The notes under the pieces were generated by a model, which saw nothing but the letters and a program-made list of their open reading frames with translations, had not been told where the DNA came from and did not search any database. 64,000 nucleotides of DNA from Flavobacterium panacagri (GTDB taxonomy: Bacteria > Bacteroidota > Bacteroidia > Flavobacteriales > Flavobacteriaceae): assembly GCF_030378165.1 (NCBI RefSeq), contig NZ_CP119766.1, positions 496,001-560,000 of the forward strand. The letters are read 5' to 3'. Numbering within the stretch: position 1 is the first letter of the stretch; each line of letters begins with the position of its first letter. This document shows, piece after piece, positions 45,461-54,631 of the stretch. The translations under genes were made by a program, and so were the position numbers.

Positions 45461-46978
45461 ATGAATAGAAAAGATAATTTTATTGAAGCTATAAATAAAG
45501 GGTATTCTTCTAAGGGAGACAGCATCATTCTTGGAGGCGCAATCCTTGACGGTGAGCCACTTGCAGAAGCACATGTTAAGATTCCATTAAAAACTTTAAA
45601 TCGACATGGATTAATTGCTGGGGCAACAGGAACAGGTAAAACTAAAACTATTCAAGTTTTTTCAGAACAACTTTCAAACGCTGGAATTCCTGTTTTGATG
45701 ATGGACATAAAAGGGGATTTTAGTGGTATTGCAAAAGAAGGAAAAGAAGAAGGTTTTATCACAGAAAGACATACAAAAATAAATATTCCTTATAATGTAA
45801 GCGCGTTTCCTGTAGAACTGATGTCATTGTCAAAACAGAATGGAGTTCGTCTGCGCGCCACAGTTTCTGAATTTGGGCCTGTCCTATTTTCCAGAATATT
45901 AGATCTCAATGATACACAAGCAGGAGTTGTGGCGGTTATCTTTAAATATTGCGATGATAATCAAATGCCTTTATTAGATTTAAAAGACATAAAAAAAGTC
46001 ATTAATTATATTACTGAGGAAGGCAAAGATGAAATTACAGCAAATTATGGTAAAATCTCCACTGCCACAACCGGAACTATCCTGAGAAAGATAATCGAAT
46101 TGGAACAGCAAGGCGGTGATTTATTCTTTGGTGAATTATCTTTTGAAACCGACGATTTAATGCGAATTGATGAAAATGGAAAAGGTTACGTAAATATCAT
46201 CCGCTTGACGGATATTCAGGATAAACCTAAACTTTTCTCTACTTTCATGTTAAGTCTTTTAGCTGAAATTTACCAAAAAATGCCTGAAAAAGGAGATGTA
46301 GATCAGCCTGAATTAGTAATTTTTATAGATGAAGCACACTTAATATTTAATGAAGCCAGCAAAGCTTTGTTAGAGCAAATTGAAACTATTGTAAAGTTAA
46401 TTCGTTCTAAAGGTGTCGGCGTTTATTTTGTAACTCAGAATCCGATGGATGTCCCTAGTGGTGTTTTGGCTCAATTGGGATTAAAAATTCAGCATGCATT
46501 AAGAGCTTTTACAGCAAATGATCGTCAGGCTATTAAAAAAACTGCCGATAATTACCCAACTTCTGAATTCTATAAAACAGATGAATTGTTAACGAGCTTA
46601 GGAATTGGAGAAGCATTGGTTACAGCGCTTAACGAAAAAGGTGTTCCAACACCACTTGTGGCTACCATGATGCGTGCTCCTCAAAGCCGAATGGATATTT
46701 TATCTGCATCAGAAATTGATGAAATAAATGGTAAATCGAAATTGGTTAAGAAATATGCCGAAGAAATTGACCGCGAGAGTGCTTTCGAAATCCTGACTAA
46801 AAAACTAACTGAGGCTGCTGAAGTCGCTGCTCAACAAGAAGAACAAGCTCCAGCTAGATCTTCAAAATCGGAACCAAGTACAGCTACAGTTGTTGGAAAA
46901 TCGGTTTTAAAAGTGGTAACCAGCGCAACTTTTATAAGAGGTGTTTTTGGCGTATTGAACAAAATATTTAAAAAATAA
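45461..46978 (+). CDS. HerA-like (DUF853) ATPase
   Basis: 505 residues. Walker A GATGTGKTKT (about residues 53-62) and Walker B with DEAH (VIFIDEAHLIFNEA, about 290). The family is DUF853, related to HerA/FtsK-type motor ATPases; the biological role is poorly known. The C-terminus has a Gln/Glu/Ala-rich tail. No NurA-type nuclease is adjacent. Single gene followed by a strong hairpin. Confidence 0.85.
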   Translation: MNRKDNFIEAINKGYSSKGDSIILGGAILDGEPLAEAHVKIPLKTLNRHGLIAGATGTGKTKTIQVFSEQLSNAGIPVLMMDIKGDFSGIAKEGKEEGFITERHTKINIPYNVSAFPVELMSLSKQNGVRLRATVSEFGPVLFSRILDLNDTQAGVVAVIFKYCDDNQMPLLDLKDIKKVINYITEEGKDEITANYGKISTATTGTILRKIIELEQQGGDLFFGELSFETDDLMRIDENGKGYVNIIRLTDIQDKPKLFSTFMLSLLAEIYQKMPEKGDVDQPELVIFIDEAHLIFNEASKALLEQIETIVKLIRSKGVGVYFVTQNPMDVPSGVLAQLGLKIQHALRAFTANDRQAIKKTADNYPTSEFYKTDELLTSLGIGEALVTALNEKGVPTPLVATMMRAPQSRMDILSASEIDEINGKSKLVKKYAEEIDRESAFEILTKKLTEAAEVAAQQEEQAPARSSKSEPSTATVVGKSVLKVVTSATFIRGVFGVLNKIFKK

Positions 46979-46993
46979 AACAATATCAAAAAG

Positions 46994-47043
46994 CAATAAC
47001 AATATCAATGTCAATTCAAAATTGATTTTTGATATTGTTATTG
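46994..47043. terminator. Bidirectional hairpin between HerA-like gene and kmo
   Basis: 15-bp arms caataacaatatcaa and ttgatattgttattg; A/T-rich loop. No long T run, but it lies exactly between convergent genes. Confidence 0.6.
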
Positions 47044-47051
47044 ACATTGAT

Positions 47052-48395
47052 TTATTTCTTTTGAAGTAACTCTAGAATTTTGTTTTCAACTTCTGGAGCA
47101 TTCCAGATATTTTCAATATTATCCATTCTTAAAACTTCTTCCATAATTCCGTTTTGATAATCTCCAATTGCCAAAGCTTCGGCATACGGGCGATCGCTGA
47201 AAGTTACACGACTGTAAAGCGGAATCCATTTGTCTGGATGTTTATCTGAAAAGACTTTTTCTATTTTCTTTTGCAGCAAGAATTTCTCATCTGCTGTTTT
47301 GGTGCTCATTTCTAAGAAATTTCGATACGAAAGTTCTGCAATGGCATCTGCGTTTGGCTTACGTGAAATTTGATATTCTGCAAAAATCTTTTTCCAATCA
47401 TCTCCGTACTTTTCAATCATTTCGTTTAAAACCGTGATATCTTCAAAGCCAGCATTCATTCCTTGTCCATAAAACGGAACAATAGCATGGCAAGCGTCTC
47501 CAATTAGAGCGATTTTATTTTCAAAAGTCCACGGAAAACATTTCATGGTTACCAAAGTACTAGTTGGATTTTTGAAGAAATCATTTGCCAATTCCGGAAT
47601 TACCTCTATCGAATCTGGGAAGTTTTTCTCAAAGAAATCTTCTACCATTTTACGATCTGTAAGTGATTCGAAAGAGTTTGCTCCTTCAAAAGGCATAAAT
47701 AAAGTACAGGTAAAACTTCCATCCAGGTTTGGAAGCGCAATCAGCATGTATTCTCCCCTTGGCCAAATATGAAAAGAGTTCTTGTCCAGTTTATGTGTTC
47801 CATCTGGATTGGCTGGAATATTTAATTCTTTATATCCCATGTTTAAAAATTCCTGAGAATAATTAAACATACTCTGACGCTGCATTCTGTGGCGGATTCT
47901 AGAAAATGCTCCATCGGCACCAAAAACCATATCAAATTTTCTTTCCTCCCACTCGCCTCTTTCACTTTCTCCAATATGAAGTGTTGCGTCATTCAGCGTT
48001 ACATCCCAAACTTTTTGTTCAAAATGAAATTCGGCTCCAGCTGCTTCCGCAAGATCAATCATTTTGCGGTTTAGCTTTCCTCTTGAAATCGAATAAATAG
48101 ATTCTCCTTCCTGTCCATAGTTTTGAAAATTCAATTTATCCACTAAATGAATGGCGCGTTTGTCCATCGGAATCGCAATTTCACGCACCGAATCGCCAAC
48201 ACCGACAGCATCAAGTGCTTTCCAGCCACGATTAGACATGGCCAGATTAATAGAACGGCCAGAAAAGTTAATCTGACGAATATCGGGACTACGATCATAA
48301 ACATGAACGGTGTGACCAGCTTTTTTTAGATAAATTGCCAGCAGTGATCCTACAAGTCCAGAACCTACAACTGCAATTTTTAGTGAAGTTTGCAT
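47052..48395 (-). CDS. kmo: Kynurenine 3-monooxygenase
   Basis: 447-residue FAD enzyme that hydroxylates kynurenine to 3-hydroxykynurenine. The FAD dinucleotide fold is VVGSGLVGSLLAIYLKKAGH (about residues 9-28), and the second FAD motif is GDACHAIVPFYGQGMNAGFE (about 311-330). The RSINLAMSNRG segment is typical of KMO. With kynU near the other end of the window it forms part of tryptophan-to-quinolinate/NAD or anthranilate metabolism. Single gene. Confidence 0.92.
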   Translation of the reverse strand: MQTSLKIAVVGSGLVGSLLAIYLKKAGHTVHVYDRSPDIRQINFSGRSINLAMSNRGWKALDAVGVGDSVREIAIPMDKRAIHLVDKLNFQNYGQEGESIYSISRGKLNRKMIDLAEAAGAEFHFEQKVWDVTLNDATLHIGESERGEWEERKFDMVFGADGAFSRIRHRMQRQSMFNYSQEFLNMGYKELNIPANPDGTHKLDKNSFHIWPRGEYMLIALPNLDGSFTCTLFMPFEGANSFESLTDRKMVEDFFEKNFPDSIEVIPELANDFFKNPTSTLVTMKCFPWTFENKIALIGDACHAIVPFYGQGMNAGFEDITVLNEMIEKYGDDWKKIFAEYQISRKPNADAIAELSYRNFLEMSTKTADEKFLLQKKIEKVFSDKHPDKWIPLYSRVTFSDRPYAEALAIGDYQNGIMEEVLRMDNIENIWNAPEVENKILELLQKK

Positions 48396-48493
48396 CAGGG
48401 ATAATCTAATATTGGGTCGTAAAAATAACTAATAATTGTACATGAGCTTTAAAATAACTCAAATATTTGCCCATAAAGTCTAATATTTAGTTG

Positions 48494-48591
48494 GGCATGT
48501 CCCCGCAAAAAAAGCGGGGTCGGGCTTTCGGCTATATCTTTTATTCCGTTTCACTTCATAAAAGGATACCGCCTCTATCCCTCATGCTAAT
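48494..48591. repeat. GATAG-type dispersed repeat, copy C
   Basis: Contains cccgcaaaaaaagcgggg, then tcgggctttcggctatatc, an inner hairpin with tttta ... ataaaaggataccgc and ctatccctcatgc. It has the same motif order as copy B. It occupies most of the 302-base gap between kmo and the GNAT gene. Confidence 0.7.
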
Positions 48592-48697
48592 CCGTTTTCA
48601 TAACAAAATCCCGATTTATTCAATTTATTTAGATTTTCAAAAGAACTAATTTAGCTTCAACCACAACGATCTATCTTTCACTATTAAATTAAAATTG

Positions 48698-49291
48698 ATG
48701 AACAGCGAACTTTTACAATCTGAGATTATTCTGGAAAACGAGAAAGTATTATTGATTCCATTTGAGAACGAAAGAAACATCGAACTCAAAGAAATTATTT
48801 TTAATGATGAAATCTGGAAATACATGGGAATGTATGTTCGAAACGATCAAGATTTCGAAAACTATATTCAAAGTACATTAAAACAAAAAGCAGACGGAAT
48901 TTGCTATCCTTTTCTAATAATTGATAAAACAACTGACAGCGTTGCGGGAAGTACTCGTTACGGTTATATCAACCATGGAAGTGAAAAATGTGAAATCGGC
49001 TGGACTTGGTACGGCAAAGATTTTCAGGGAACTGGATTAAACAAAGCTTGTAAATATGAGTTGCTGCATTTTGGTTTTGAACAAATCCAGTTTAGAAGAA
49101 TCCAATTCAGTGCCGATCTTGAAAACGAAAGATCGCAAAGAGCTATTGAAAATCTGGGCGCTTTAAAAGAAGGTTTGTTCCGAAACAATTATATCGATTC
49201 TCAAGGAAACAGTAGAGATGATGTTTATTATAGTATTATTTTGGAAGAATGGAAAAATACTAAACGAGATTATTTTGGGGAGTTTGTTTAA
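48698..49291 (+). CDS. GNAT-family N-acetyltransferase
   Basis: 197 residues from the ATG at 48698; a TTG one codon upstream is less likely. RimJ/RimL-like: GSTRYGYINHGSEKCEIGWT, then WYGKDFQGTGLNKACKYELL (acetyl-CoA loop with Gly-x-Gly) and ENERSQRAIENLGALKEGLF. It would acetylate a protein N-terminus, an antibiotic or a metabolite; the substrate is unknown. Located 79 bases before an AraC regulator. Confidence 0.88.
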   Translation: MNSELLQSEIILENEKVLLIPFENERNIELKEIIFNDEIWKYMGMYVRNDQDFENYIQSTLKQKADGICYPFLIIDKTTDSVAGSTRYGYINHGSEKCEIGWTWYGKDFQGTGLNKACKYELLHFGFEQIQFRRIQFSADLENERSQRAIENLGALKEGLFRNNYIDSQGNSRDDVYYSIILEEWKNTKRDYFGEFV

Positions 49292-49369
49292 TAAAAACTT
49301 ATAATTAAAAAAGTGTTATTTTAGTCTGCGATTTAGTTATACAATAAACTAATTAAAGAACAAACTAAA

Positions 49370-50161
49370 ATGAACCTCTACTCAGAACATTACGTATCGC
49401 AAAAAACGGAAAGGTTCATCAATAAGATTTGGTGTCTGGATAACGGCATCGGCGAAAGCCTGATTGAAAACAAACTCGTTTTACCAAATGGCTGTTTTAA
49501 TCTCGCCATTGTAACTGGAAATGGAATCGAAGTTCATACGAGTAAAAACAAATACCACATGAACGAAGGAATTTACTTTTGTTCTCAAATGACAAACAAA
49601 GTTTTGGTTAATATACAGCCCAAAACAAAAGTCACTATTATGCAGCTTCATGCGTGGACACTTTCGATGTTTCCAAAATACGATTTAAGTAATTTTGTAG
49701 ATTCGATTCTAAAAATAGATACTTCAGAATTGCCTTTTAAAATTGAGATTAATAGTGACATTGAAACTTTATTAGAAACCATTAATCTTTATTTTGAAGA
49801 ATTATCCAATGCAAATCCGAACAAAAACAGTATTGAAAAAATAGCCGATTTTATCAAATCACATGAAGACATTTCGGTTTCTGAAATTAGTTCGGCGTTG
49901 AAGAGTTCACAGCGTTTATTGCAGATTAAATTTAAAGCCGCGACAGGATTAACCATTAAAAAATACATTCAGATTTTAAAGTTTAGAAAATCGGTTGACC
50001 AAATGGTGAATGCTGATTTACAAAAAATGAGTCTGACCGAAATCGCTCTTTATAATAAGTATTTTGATCAGTCACACTTTATTAAAAAATTCAAAGATGT
50101 GACCAAAACAACTCCTAAAATGTTTGACCCAGCTTCCTATTTCCTTTCTCAAAAAAGATAA
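49370..50161 (+). CDS. AraC-family transcriptional regulator
   Basis: 263 residues. The C-terminal double helix-turn-helix is typical: ISVSEISSALKSSQRLLQIKFKAATG, then SLTEIALYNKYFDQSHFIKKFKDVT (over 20 only across both motifs; key residues Q-H-F and K-F). The N-terminal 150 residues are a sensor domain without recognised motif. It stands 76 bases upstream of the serine hydrolase genes on the same strand and may control them. Confidence 0.85.
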   Translation: MNLYSEHYVSQKTERFINKIWCLDNGIGESLIENKLVLPNGCFNLAIVTGNGIEVHTSKNKYHMNEGIYFCSQMTNKVLVNIQPKTKVTIMQLHAWTLSMFPKYDLSNFVDSILKIDTSELPFKIEINSDIETLLETINLYFEELSNANPNKNSIEKIADFIKSHEDISVSEISSALKSSQRLLQIKFKAATGLTIKKYIQILKFRKSVDQMVNADLQKMSLTEIALYNKYFDQSHFIKKFKDVTKTTPKMFDPASYFLSQKR

Positions 50162-50200
50162 GATTTCGCTTTTATACAATTTTGTGAATTCTGATTGGAT

Positions 50201-50208
50201 TATTTTTG
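50201..50208 (+). promoter_or_regulatory. -7 promoter box TATTTTTG for the first serine hydrolase
   Basis: Perfect TAnnTTTG match, 29 bases before the ATG at 50237, with TTTG (50181-50184) 16 bases upstream, a slightly short spacing. Confidence 0.45.
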
Positions 50209-50236
50209 CAAAATCATCAATCAATCATCAATCACA

Positions 50237-51766
50237 ATGAAAATAAATCCTTCCTTTTTTCCATTAAAAATCTTTTTAGTAGGAATCTTATGTTTGCAAT
50301 TCCAATTGGGAATTTCTCAGGAGCAAAAAAACTCTCCATTGTACAAAACCATTATGTCAAAAGACAGCCTTTTATTTAATATTGGCTTTAATACCTGCGA
50401 CATTTCTGTATCCGAAAGTCTTTGTAGCGATCAGTTAGAATTTTACCACGATAAAAATGGTCTTTCGAACAAAACGGATTTTGTAAAAACAATGAAAAGC
50501 GGCTTATGTGCGTCTCCATCAACGTATCAATCTAGAAGAGAACTAATTGAAGAAAGCACTAAAATTTATCCGTTATACAAAAATGGGGTTCTGTACGCTG
50601 CTTTACAAAACGGAATTCACTATTTCTATGAAAATAAAACAAACAAAGGTGAGCCATTTTTAAAGGAAAATGAAAAACTAGTTGGAAAAGCGAGATTTTC
50701 ACATCTTTGGGTTTTAGAAAATAATGTTTGGAAATTAAAACGAATTTTAAGTTATGATCATCAGCCAACCAACTCTATAGAAGAAAAAAGTGACCTTTTT
50801 GACAACGAACAGGAAACCGAAAAATGGCTGAAAGAAAACAATGTTCCAACTTTAGGAATTGGAGTTATTTCTGACGGAAAACTAAAACAGGTAAAGGTTT
50901 TTGGCAATCTTAAAAGAGAGGTTTCTGCTCCATATAATACCATCTGGAATGTCGCTTCGTTAACAAAACCTGTTACAGCAATTGTAACCTTAAAATTAAT
51001 CAGTCAAGGAAAATGGGATTTGGATGAACCCCTTTCTAAATATTGGACAGATCCGGATATTGCAAAAGATCCTTATTTAAAACTGCTGACAACGAGATTT
51101 GTTTTGAGTCATCAGACTGGTTTTCCAAATTGGAGATATTTAAATGAATCTAAAAAACTGGATTTCAAATTTAAACCAGGAACCCAATATCAATATTCCG
51201 GTGAAGGTTTTGAGTATCTGAGAAAAGCTCTGGAAAAGAAATTTCATAAAACTTTAGATCAATTGGCTTCAGAATTAATCTTCGAACCTTTAAAGATGAA
51301 TGATTCTCAATTGGTTTGGAATGATACAATTGACCTTTCCAGATATGCCATAAATTATGACAATCAAGGAAGTGCTTACGAACCCACAAAAAACAAAACC
51401 GCAAATGCAGCCGATGATTTATTGACTACAATTGAAGATTATGGAAACTTCCTTTGCAGTGTAATGAACAGCGATGGTTTGAGTCCGAAAGTTTTTGATG
51501 AAATGATTTCACATCAGGTTGCAACTAAAAAAGATAAATATTTTGGTTTAGGTTTTGAAATCTACGATCTCGGCAATCAAGATTATGTTTTATCGCATGG
51601 CGGCGCAGACAAAGGCGTTCAAACGATTGTTTTTATGCTTCCAAAAACCAAACAAGGTTTAATCATCTTTACTAATGTTGATGATGGTTATAAAGTTTAT
51701 GGAAAGACAATTCAACATTATCTAGGAGAAATTGGAAACCGAATAATTTCCATAGAAACAAACTAA
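50237..51766 (+). CDS. Serine hydrolase with N-terminal NTF2-like domain
   Basis: 509 residues from the ATG at 50237; a start 14 codons upstream would precede the signal peptide MKINPSFFPLKIFLVGIL. The N-terminal NTF2/DUF4440-like part (about 40-180) has FNTCDISVSESLCSDQLEFY and WKLKRILSYDHQP. A beta-lactamase/class C serine hydrolase domain follows: S-x-x-K in ASLTKPVTA, YSGEG (YSG instead of the usual YxN), and HGGADKGVQ. It is likely a periplasmic esterase or DD-peptidase-like enzyme. The next gene repeats its N-terminal domain. Confidence 0.82.
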   Translation: MKINPSFFPLKIFLVGILCLQFQLGISQEQKNSPLYKTIMSKDSLLFNIGFNTCDISVSESLCSDQLEFYHDKNGLSNKTDFVKTMKSGLCASPSTYQSRRELIEESTKIYPLYKNGVLYAALQNGIHYFYENKTNKGEPFLKENEKLVGKARFSHLWVLENNVWKLKRILSYDHQPTNSIEEKSDLFDNEQETEKWLKENNVPTLGIGVISDGKLKQVKVFGNLKREVSAPYNTIWNVASLTKPVTAIVTLKLISQGKWDLDEPLSKYWTDPDIAKDPYLKLLTTRFVLSHQTGFPNWRYLNESKKLDFKFKPGTQYQYSGEGFEYLRKALEKKFHKTLDQLASELIFEPLKMNDSQLVWNDTIDLSRYAINYDNQGSAYEPTKNKTANAADDLLTTIEDYGNFLCSVMNSDGLSPKVFDEMISHQVATKKDKYFGLGFEIYDLGNQDYVLSHGGADKGVQTIVFMLPKTKQGLIIFTNVDDGYKVYGKTIQHYLGEIGNRIISIETN

Positions 51767-51783
51767 ATGTTAAACCATAAAAT

Positions 51784-52269
51784 ATGATACCGATGATCAA
51801 TACATTAGTACTTTTTATGCTGTTTTTAAGCAGACAGGCGCTTGCCTATACGAAAAATGAACACATTAGAAAAAATCTTTTACATAATGAAATTATCGAA
51901 ATGGATCATCAGCTTTTTGATTATGCTTTTAATCAATGTGATGCGGCGCTTTTTAGAAAGATAATTGCCGATGATATCGAATTCTATGATAATCAATATG
52001 GACTAAACATCTCCAGAGGAGAAAATGTAAAAGATTTAATTGGCAGGCAAACGCGTTTTCAAAAAGTAACAAGAAAGCTAAATTTCTGCACAGTTGAAAA
52101 ACTAGGTGATTTTGGCGCTTTGCAAATTGGTGAACATACTTTTTTATCTAGTGATATTCCGCATCTAACTGGAAAATTCATTCACATTTGGGAAAGAAAA
52201 GGTAAAAATTGGAAACTAAAAAGGGTTATTAGCTATGAACATAAACCTTTTGAAGACAATTTGGATTAA
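51784..52269 (+). CDS. NTF2-like/DUF4440 exported protein
   Basis: 161 residues. Signal peptide-like N-terminus (MINTLVLFMLFLSRQALAY, an internal ATG at 51793 is equally possible). The rest is homologous to the N-terminal domain of the preceding hydrolase: FNQCDAALFRKIIADDIEFY and WKLKRVISYEHKP match its FNTCD ... LEFY and WKLKRILSYDHQP. It begins 17 bases after that gene, so the two are an operon and arose by domain duplication or gene fission. Function unknown. Confidence 0.7.
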   Translation: MIPMINTLVLFMLFLSRQALAYTKNEHIRKNLLHNEIIEMDHQLFDYAFNQCDAALFRKIIADDIEFYDNQYGLNISRGENVKDLIGRQTRFQKVTRKLNFCTVEKLGDFGALQIGEHTFLSSDIPHLTGKFIHIWERKGKNWKLKRVISYEHKPFEDNLD

Positions 52270-52474
52270 ATTTTAAGATAAAAATGAAAAAACTGAATAA
52301 TTTATGAAACCAAATCAATAAATGATCGTCTAACTTTTTGAGAGCATTAATTTATTGCAAGTGAAAAAAACGGAATTTTATTTAAAACACTGAATATCTT
52401 TATGTTATTAAGTTTCAATCATCAATCAAAAACGAATCATTTTTATCAATCCAAAACCATAATCATCAATCATT

Positions 52475-53926
52475 ATGAAAAAACCGATCAAACTCTTTGT
52501 ACTCTTTTTCATTTTTCAACTCTCGGCTTTGAGTGTTTTTGCTCAGGATAAAGCAAAGCAAATCGAACAGCTTTTAGGTAAGTACAACGAATACGGACAA
52601 TTTAACGGTTCCGCTCTAGTTGCTGAAAACGGAAAAGTTATTTTTAAAAAAGGATTTGGCTCTGCCAACATGGAATGGAATATTCCGAACCAACCTGATA
52701 CAAAATTTAGACTAGGTTCTATCAGTAAACAATTTACAGCACTTTTAATTGTAAAACTGGCCGAAGAAGGAAAACTAAAACTGGATGTTCCAATTACTAC
52801 TTATCTTCCAGATTATCCAAAAGAAAACGGAGATAAAATAACCACTCATCACTTATTAACGCATACTTCAGGAATACCAAATTATACCGATTCTCCAAAT
52901 TTCTTTAAAGATAAAGCTAGAAATCCTTATACTCCTGAAGCATTTGTAAAAACATTTTCAAGTCTTCCTCTTGAATTTACGCCTGGAGAAAAATTTAATT
53001 ATAGTAATTCAGGATACTTTTTGTTAGGTTATATTATCGAAAAAATCACTGGAAAAACTTACGAGCAATATCTACAGGAAGTTATTTTTACACCTTTAAA
53101 AATGGTAAACAGCGGTTATGACCACAGCGACGTAATTTTAAAAAATAGAGCTGCCGGATATGAAAGAAAAGGAAAGTTAATTACGAATGCTGCTTATCTT
53201 GATATGAGTATTCCTTATGCAGCAGGATCTTTATACTCAACTGTAGAAGATTTGTATTTATGGGATCAAGCGTTGTACACCAATAAACTTCTTTCAGCAA
53301 AATCGATGGAATCGTTGTTTAAACCTTACATAAGCGCAGGAAGAGCATTTTATGGCTACGGCTGGTTTGTTGACGAAGTAAATAATGGCGATAAAGGAAA
53401 GCTGAATAGCGTGGGCCACGGAGGCGGCATTAACGGTTTTAACACTATTATCTCACGCTATCCTTCAGATAAAAACTTAATTGTTTTATTGAATAACACA
53501 GGCGGAACGGTTTTAGGCGAAATGAACGATGCTATTCGTGCCATTTTATACAATCAAAAATTTGAACAGCCAAAAAGATCTTTAGCATTTGAGCTACTAG
53601 AAACATTCGCTAATAAAGGAACAAAAGCTGGAATAGACTCTTATAACAAATTAAAAAACGATCCGACTTATAATATTAAAGAAAATGATATGAATAGGGT
53701 TGGCTACCAATTATTACAAGACGGAAAAAAGAAGGAAGCAATTGAAATTTTTAAAATTAACGTTGAAACTTTCCCTAAATCTGGAAATGTTTATGACAGT
53801 TTAGGAGAAGCTTACTTAGCCGATGGAGATAAAAAACTGGCTATTGCCAATTATACAAAATCGGTTGAATTGGATCCTTCGAACGAAGGAGGAAAAAAAG
53901 CGCTCGCGGAGCTTTTGAAAAAATAA
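52475..53926 (+). CDS. Serine hydrolase (beta-lactamase family) with C-terminal TPR
   Basis: 483 residues. Signal peptide ending SVFAQ (about residue 24), a beta-lactamase-like domain with SISK (GSISKQFTALL), YSNSGYFLLG and HGGGINGF, then a C-terminal two-repeat TPR (NVYDSLGEAYLADGDKKLAI). This layout is common in Bacteroidetes serine hydrolases of unknown substrate. It is preceded by a leader with the same atcatcaatca motifs as the other hydrolase. A -7-like box TATCTTTA lies at 52395-52402. Confidence 0.88.
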   Translation: MKKPIKLFVLFFIFQLSALSVFAQDKAKQIEQLLGKYNEYGQFNGSALVAENGKVIFKKGFGSANMEWNIPNQPDTKFRLGSISKQFTALLIVKLAEEGKLKLDVPITTYLPDYPKENGDKITTHHLLTHTSGIPNYTDSPNFFKDKARNPYTPEAFVKTFSSLPLEFTPGEKFNYSNSGYFLLGYIIEKITGKTYEQYLQEVIFTPLKMVNSGYDHSDVILKNRAAGYERKGKLITNAAYLDMSIPYAAGSLYSTVEDLYLWDQALYTNKLLSAKSMESLFKPYISAGRAFYGYGWFVDEVNNGDKGKLNSVGHGGGINGFNTIISRYPSDKNLIVLLNNTGGTVLGEMNDAIRAILYNQKFEQPKRSLAFELLETFANKGTKAGIDSYNKLKNDPTYNIKENDMNRVGYQLLQDGKKKEAIEIFKINVETFPKSGNVYDSLGEAYLADGDKKLAIANYTKSVELDPSNEGGKKALAELLKK

Positions 53927-54076
53927 AATCTAATAATACTTTATCCATAGCACTTACAGAATCTTCTTAAAATTGATTTTGTAAGTGTTATTTTTTGTAA
54001 CAACTTGATCTTTTCACTTGGAGGTTTATCGTTGAAAATACTATTTTAGCTCTACCCTAAAACAATAAATTAACCT

Positions 54077-54526
54077 ATGAAAAATTTCAAAAAGCACAGT
54101 TTCTTAACTGTTTGTTTCTGCTTGTTTATTTCCTTTAAAAGTGTATCTCAAACCAATTACACTTCTGCAAAAATGCCGTCTCAGCAAAACAAAATTATTA
54201 TAGACAAAATCGTAGAAGCGACGCATTATAAAAACTATGTAGTTGATTTTTGTCTGTCTAAAATAAACGAAACTTCTGCAAAAGAAGGCTGGAACGAACA
54301 AAAAGCAATGGAAATCACTCAAAGCATTAATTACAAAAATTTCAGAGACGCCATCTACAACAGCTTTGTTGTTTTCGATGAAGTAGAACTGGAGACATTA
54401 TTGAAAGCATACGAAAAAGACACCGCTTATCAGACCAAAAATGTAATGACCAATAATAAAGTGCTCATTAATAATTTGAACATTTTTGCCAATGATATTG
54501 TGCTTGGTAAGTATGTTTCTAAGTAA
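54077..54526 (+). CDS. Hypothetical exported protein (DUF2059-like)
   Basis: 149 residues with a Sec signal peptide (cleavage near SVSQ, residue 25). The mature part is helical and includes FDEVELETLLKAYE, resembling the C-terminal part of DUF2059 proteins, though I am not sure of that match. No catalytic motif. Single gene. Confidence 0.55.
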   Translation: MKNFKKHSFLTVCFCLFISFKSVSQTNYTSAKMPSQQNKIIIDKIVEATHYKNYVVDFCLSKINETSAKEGWNEQKAMEITQSINYKNFRDAIYNSFVVFDEVELETLLKAYEKDTAYQTKNVMTNNKVLINNLNIFANDIVLGKYVSK

Positions 54527-54546
54527 GGTTCAAAGGGACAAAGTGA

Positions 54547-54588
54547 CAAAGGTTCAGAGGTTTTAAAATGAAAACCTTTGAACCTTTC
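54547..54588 (+). terminator. Hairpin after the hypothetical exported gene
   Basis: Arms aaaggttcagaggtttt and aaaacctttgaaccttt; it also lies near the convergent penicillin acylase gene end. Confidence 0.55.
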
Positions 54589-54631
54589 TATTTTTAGATT
54601 TTAATTGAAAAACTTGAAATTTGAAACAAAA

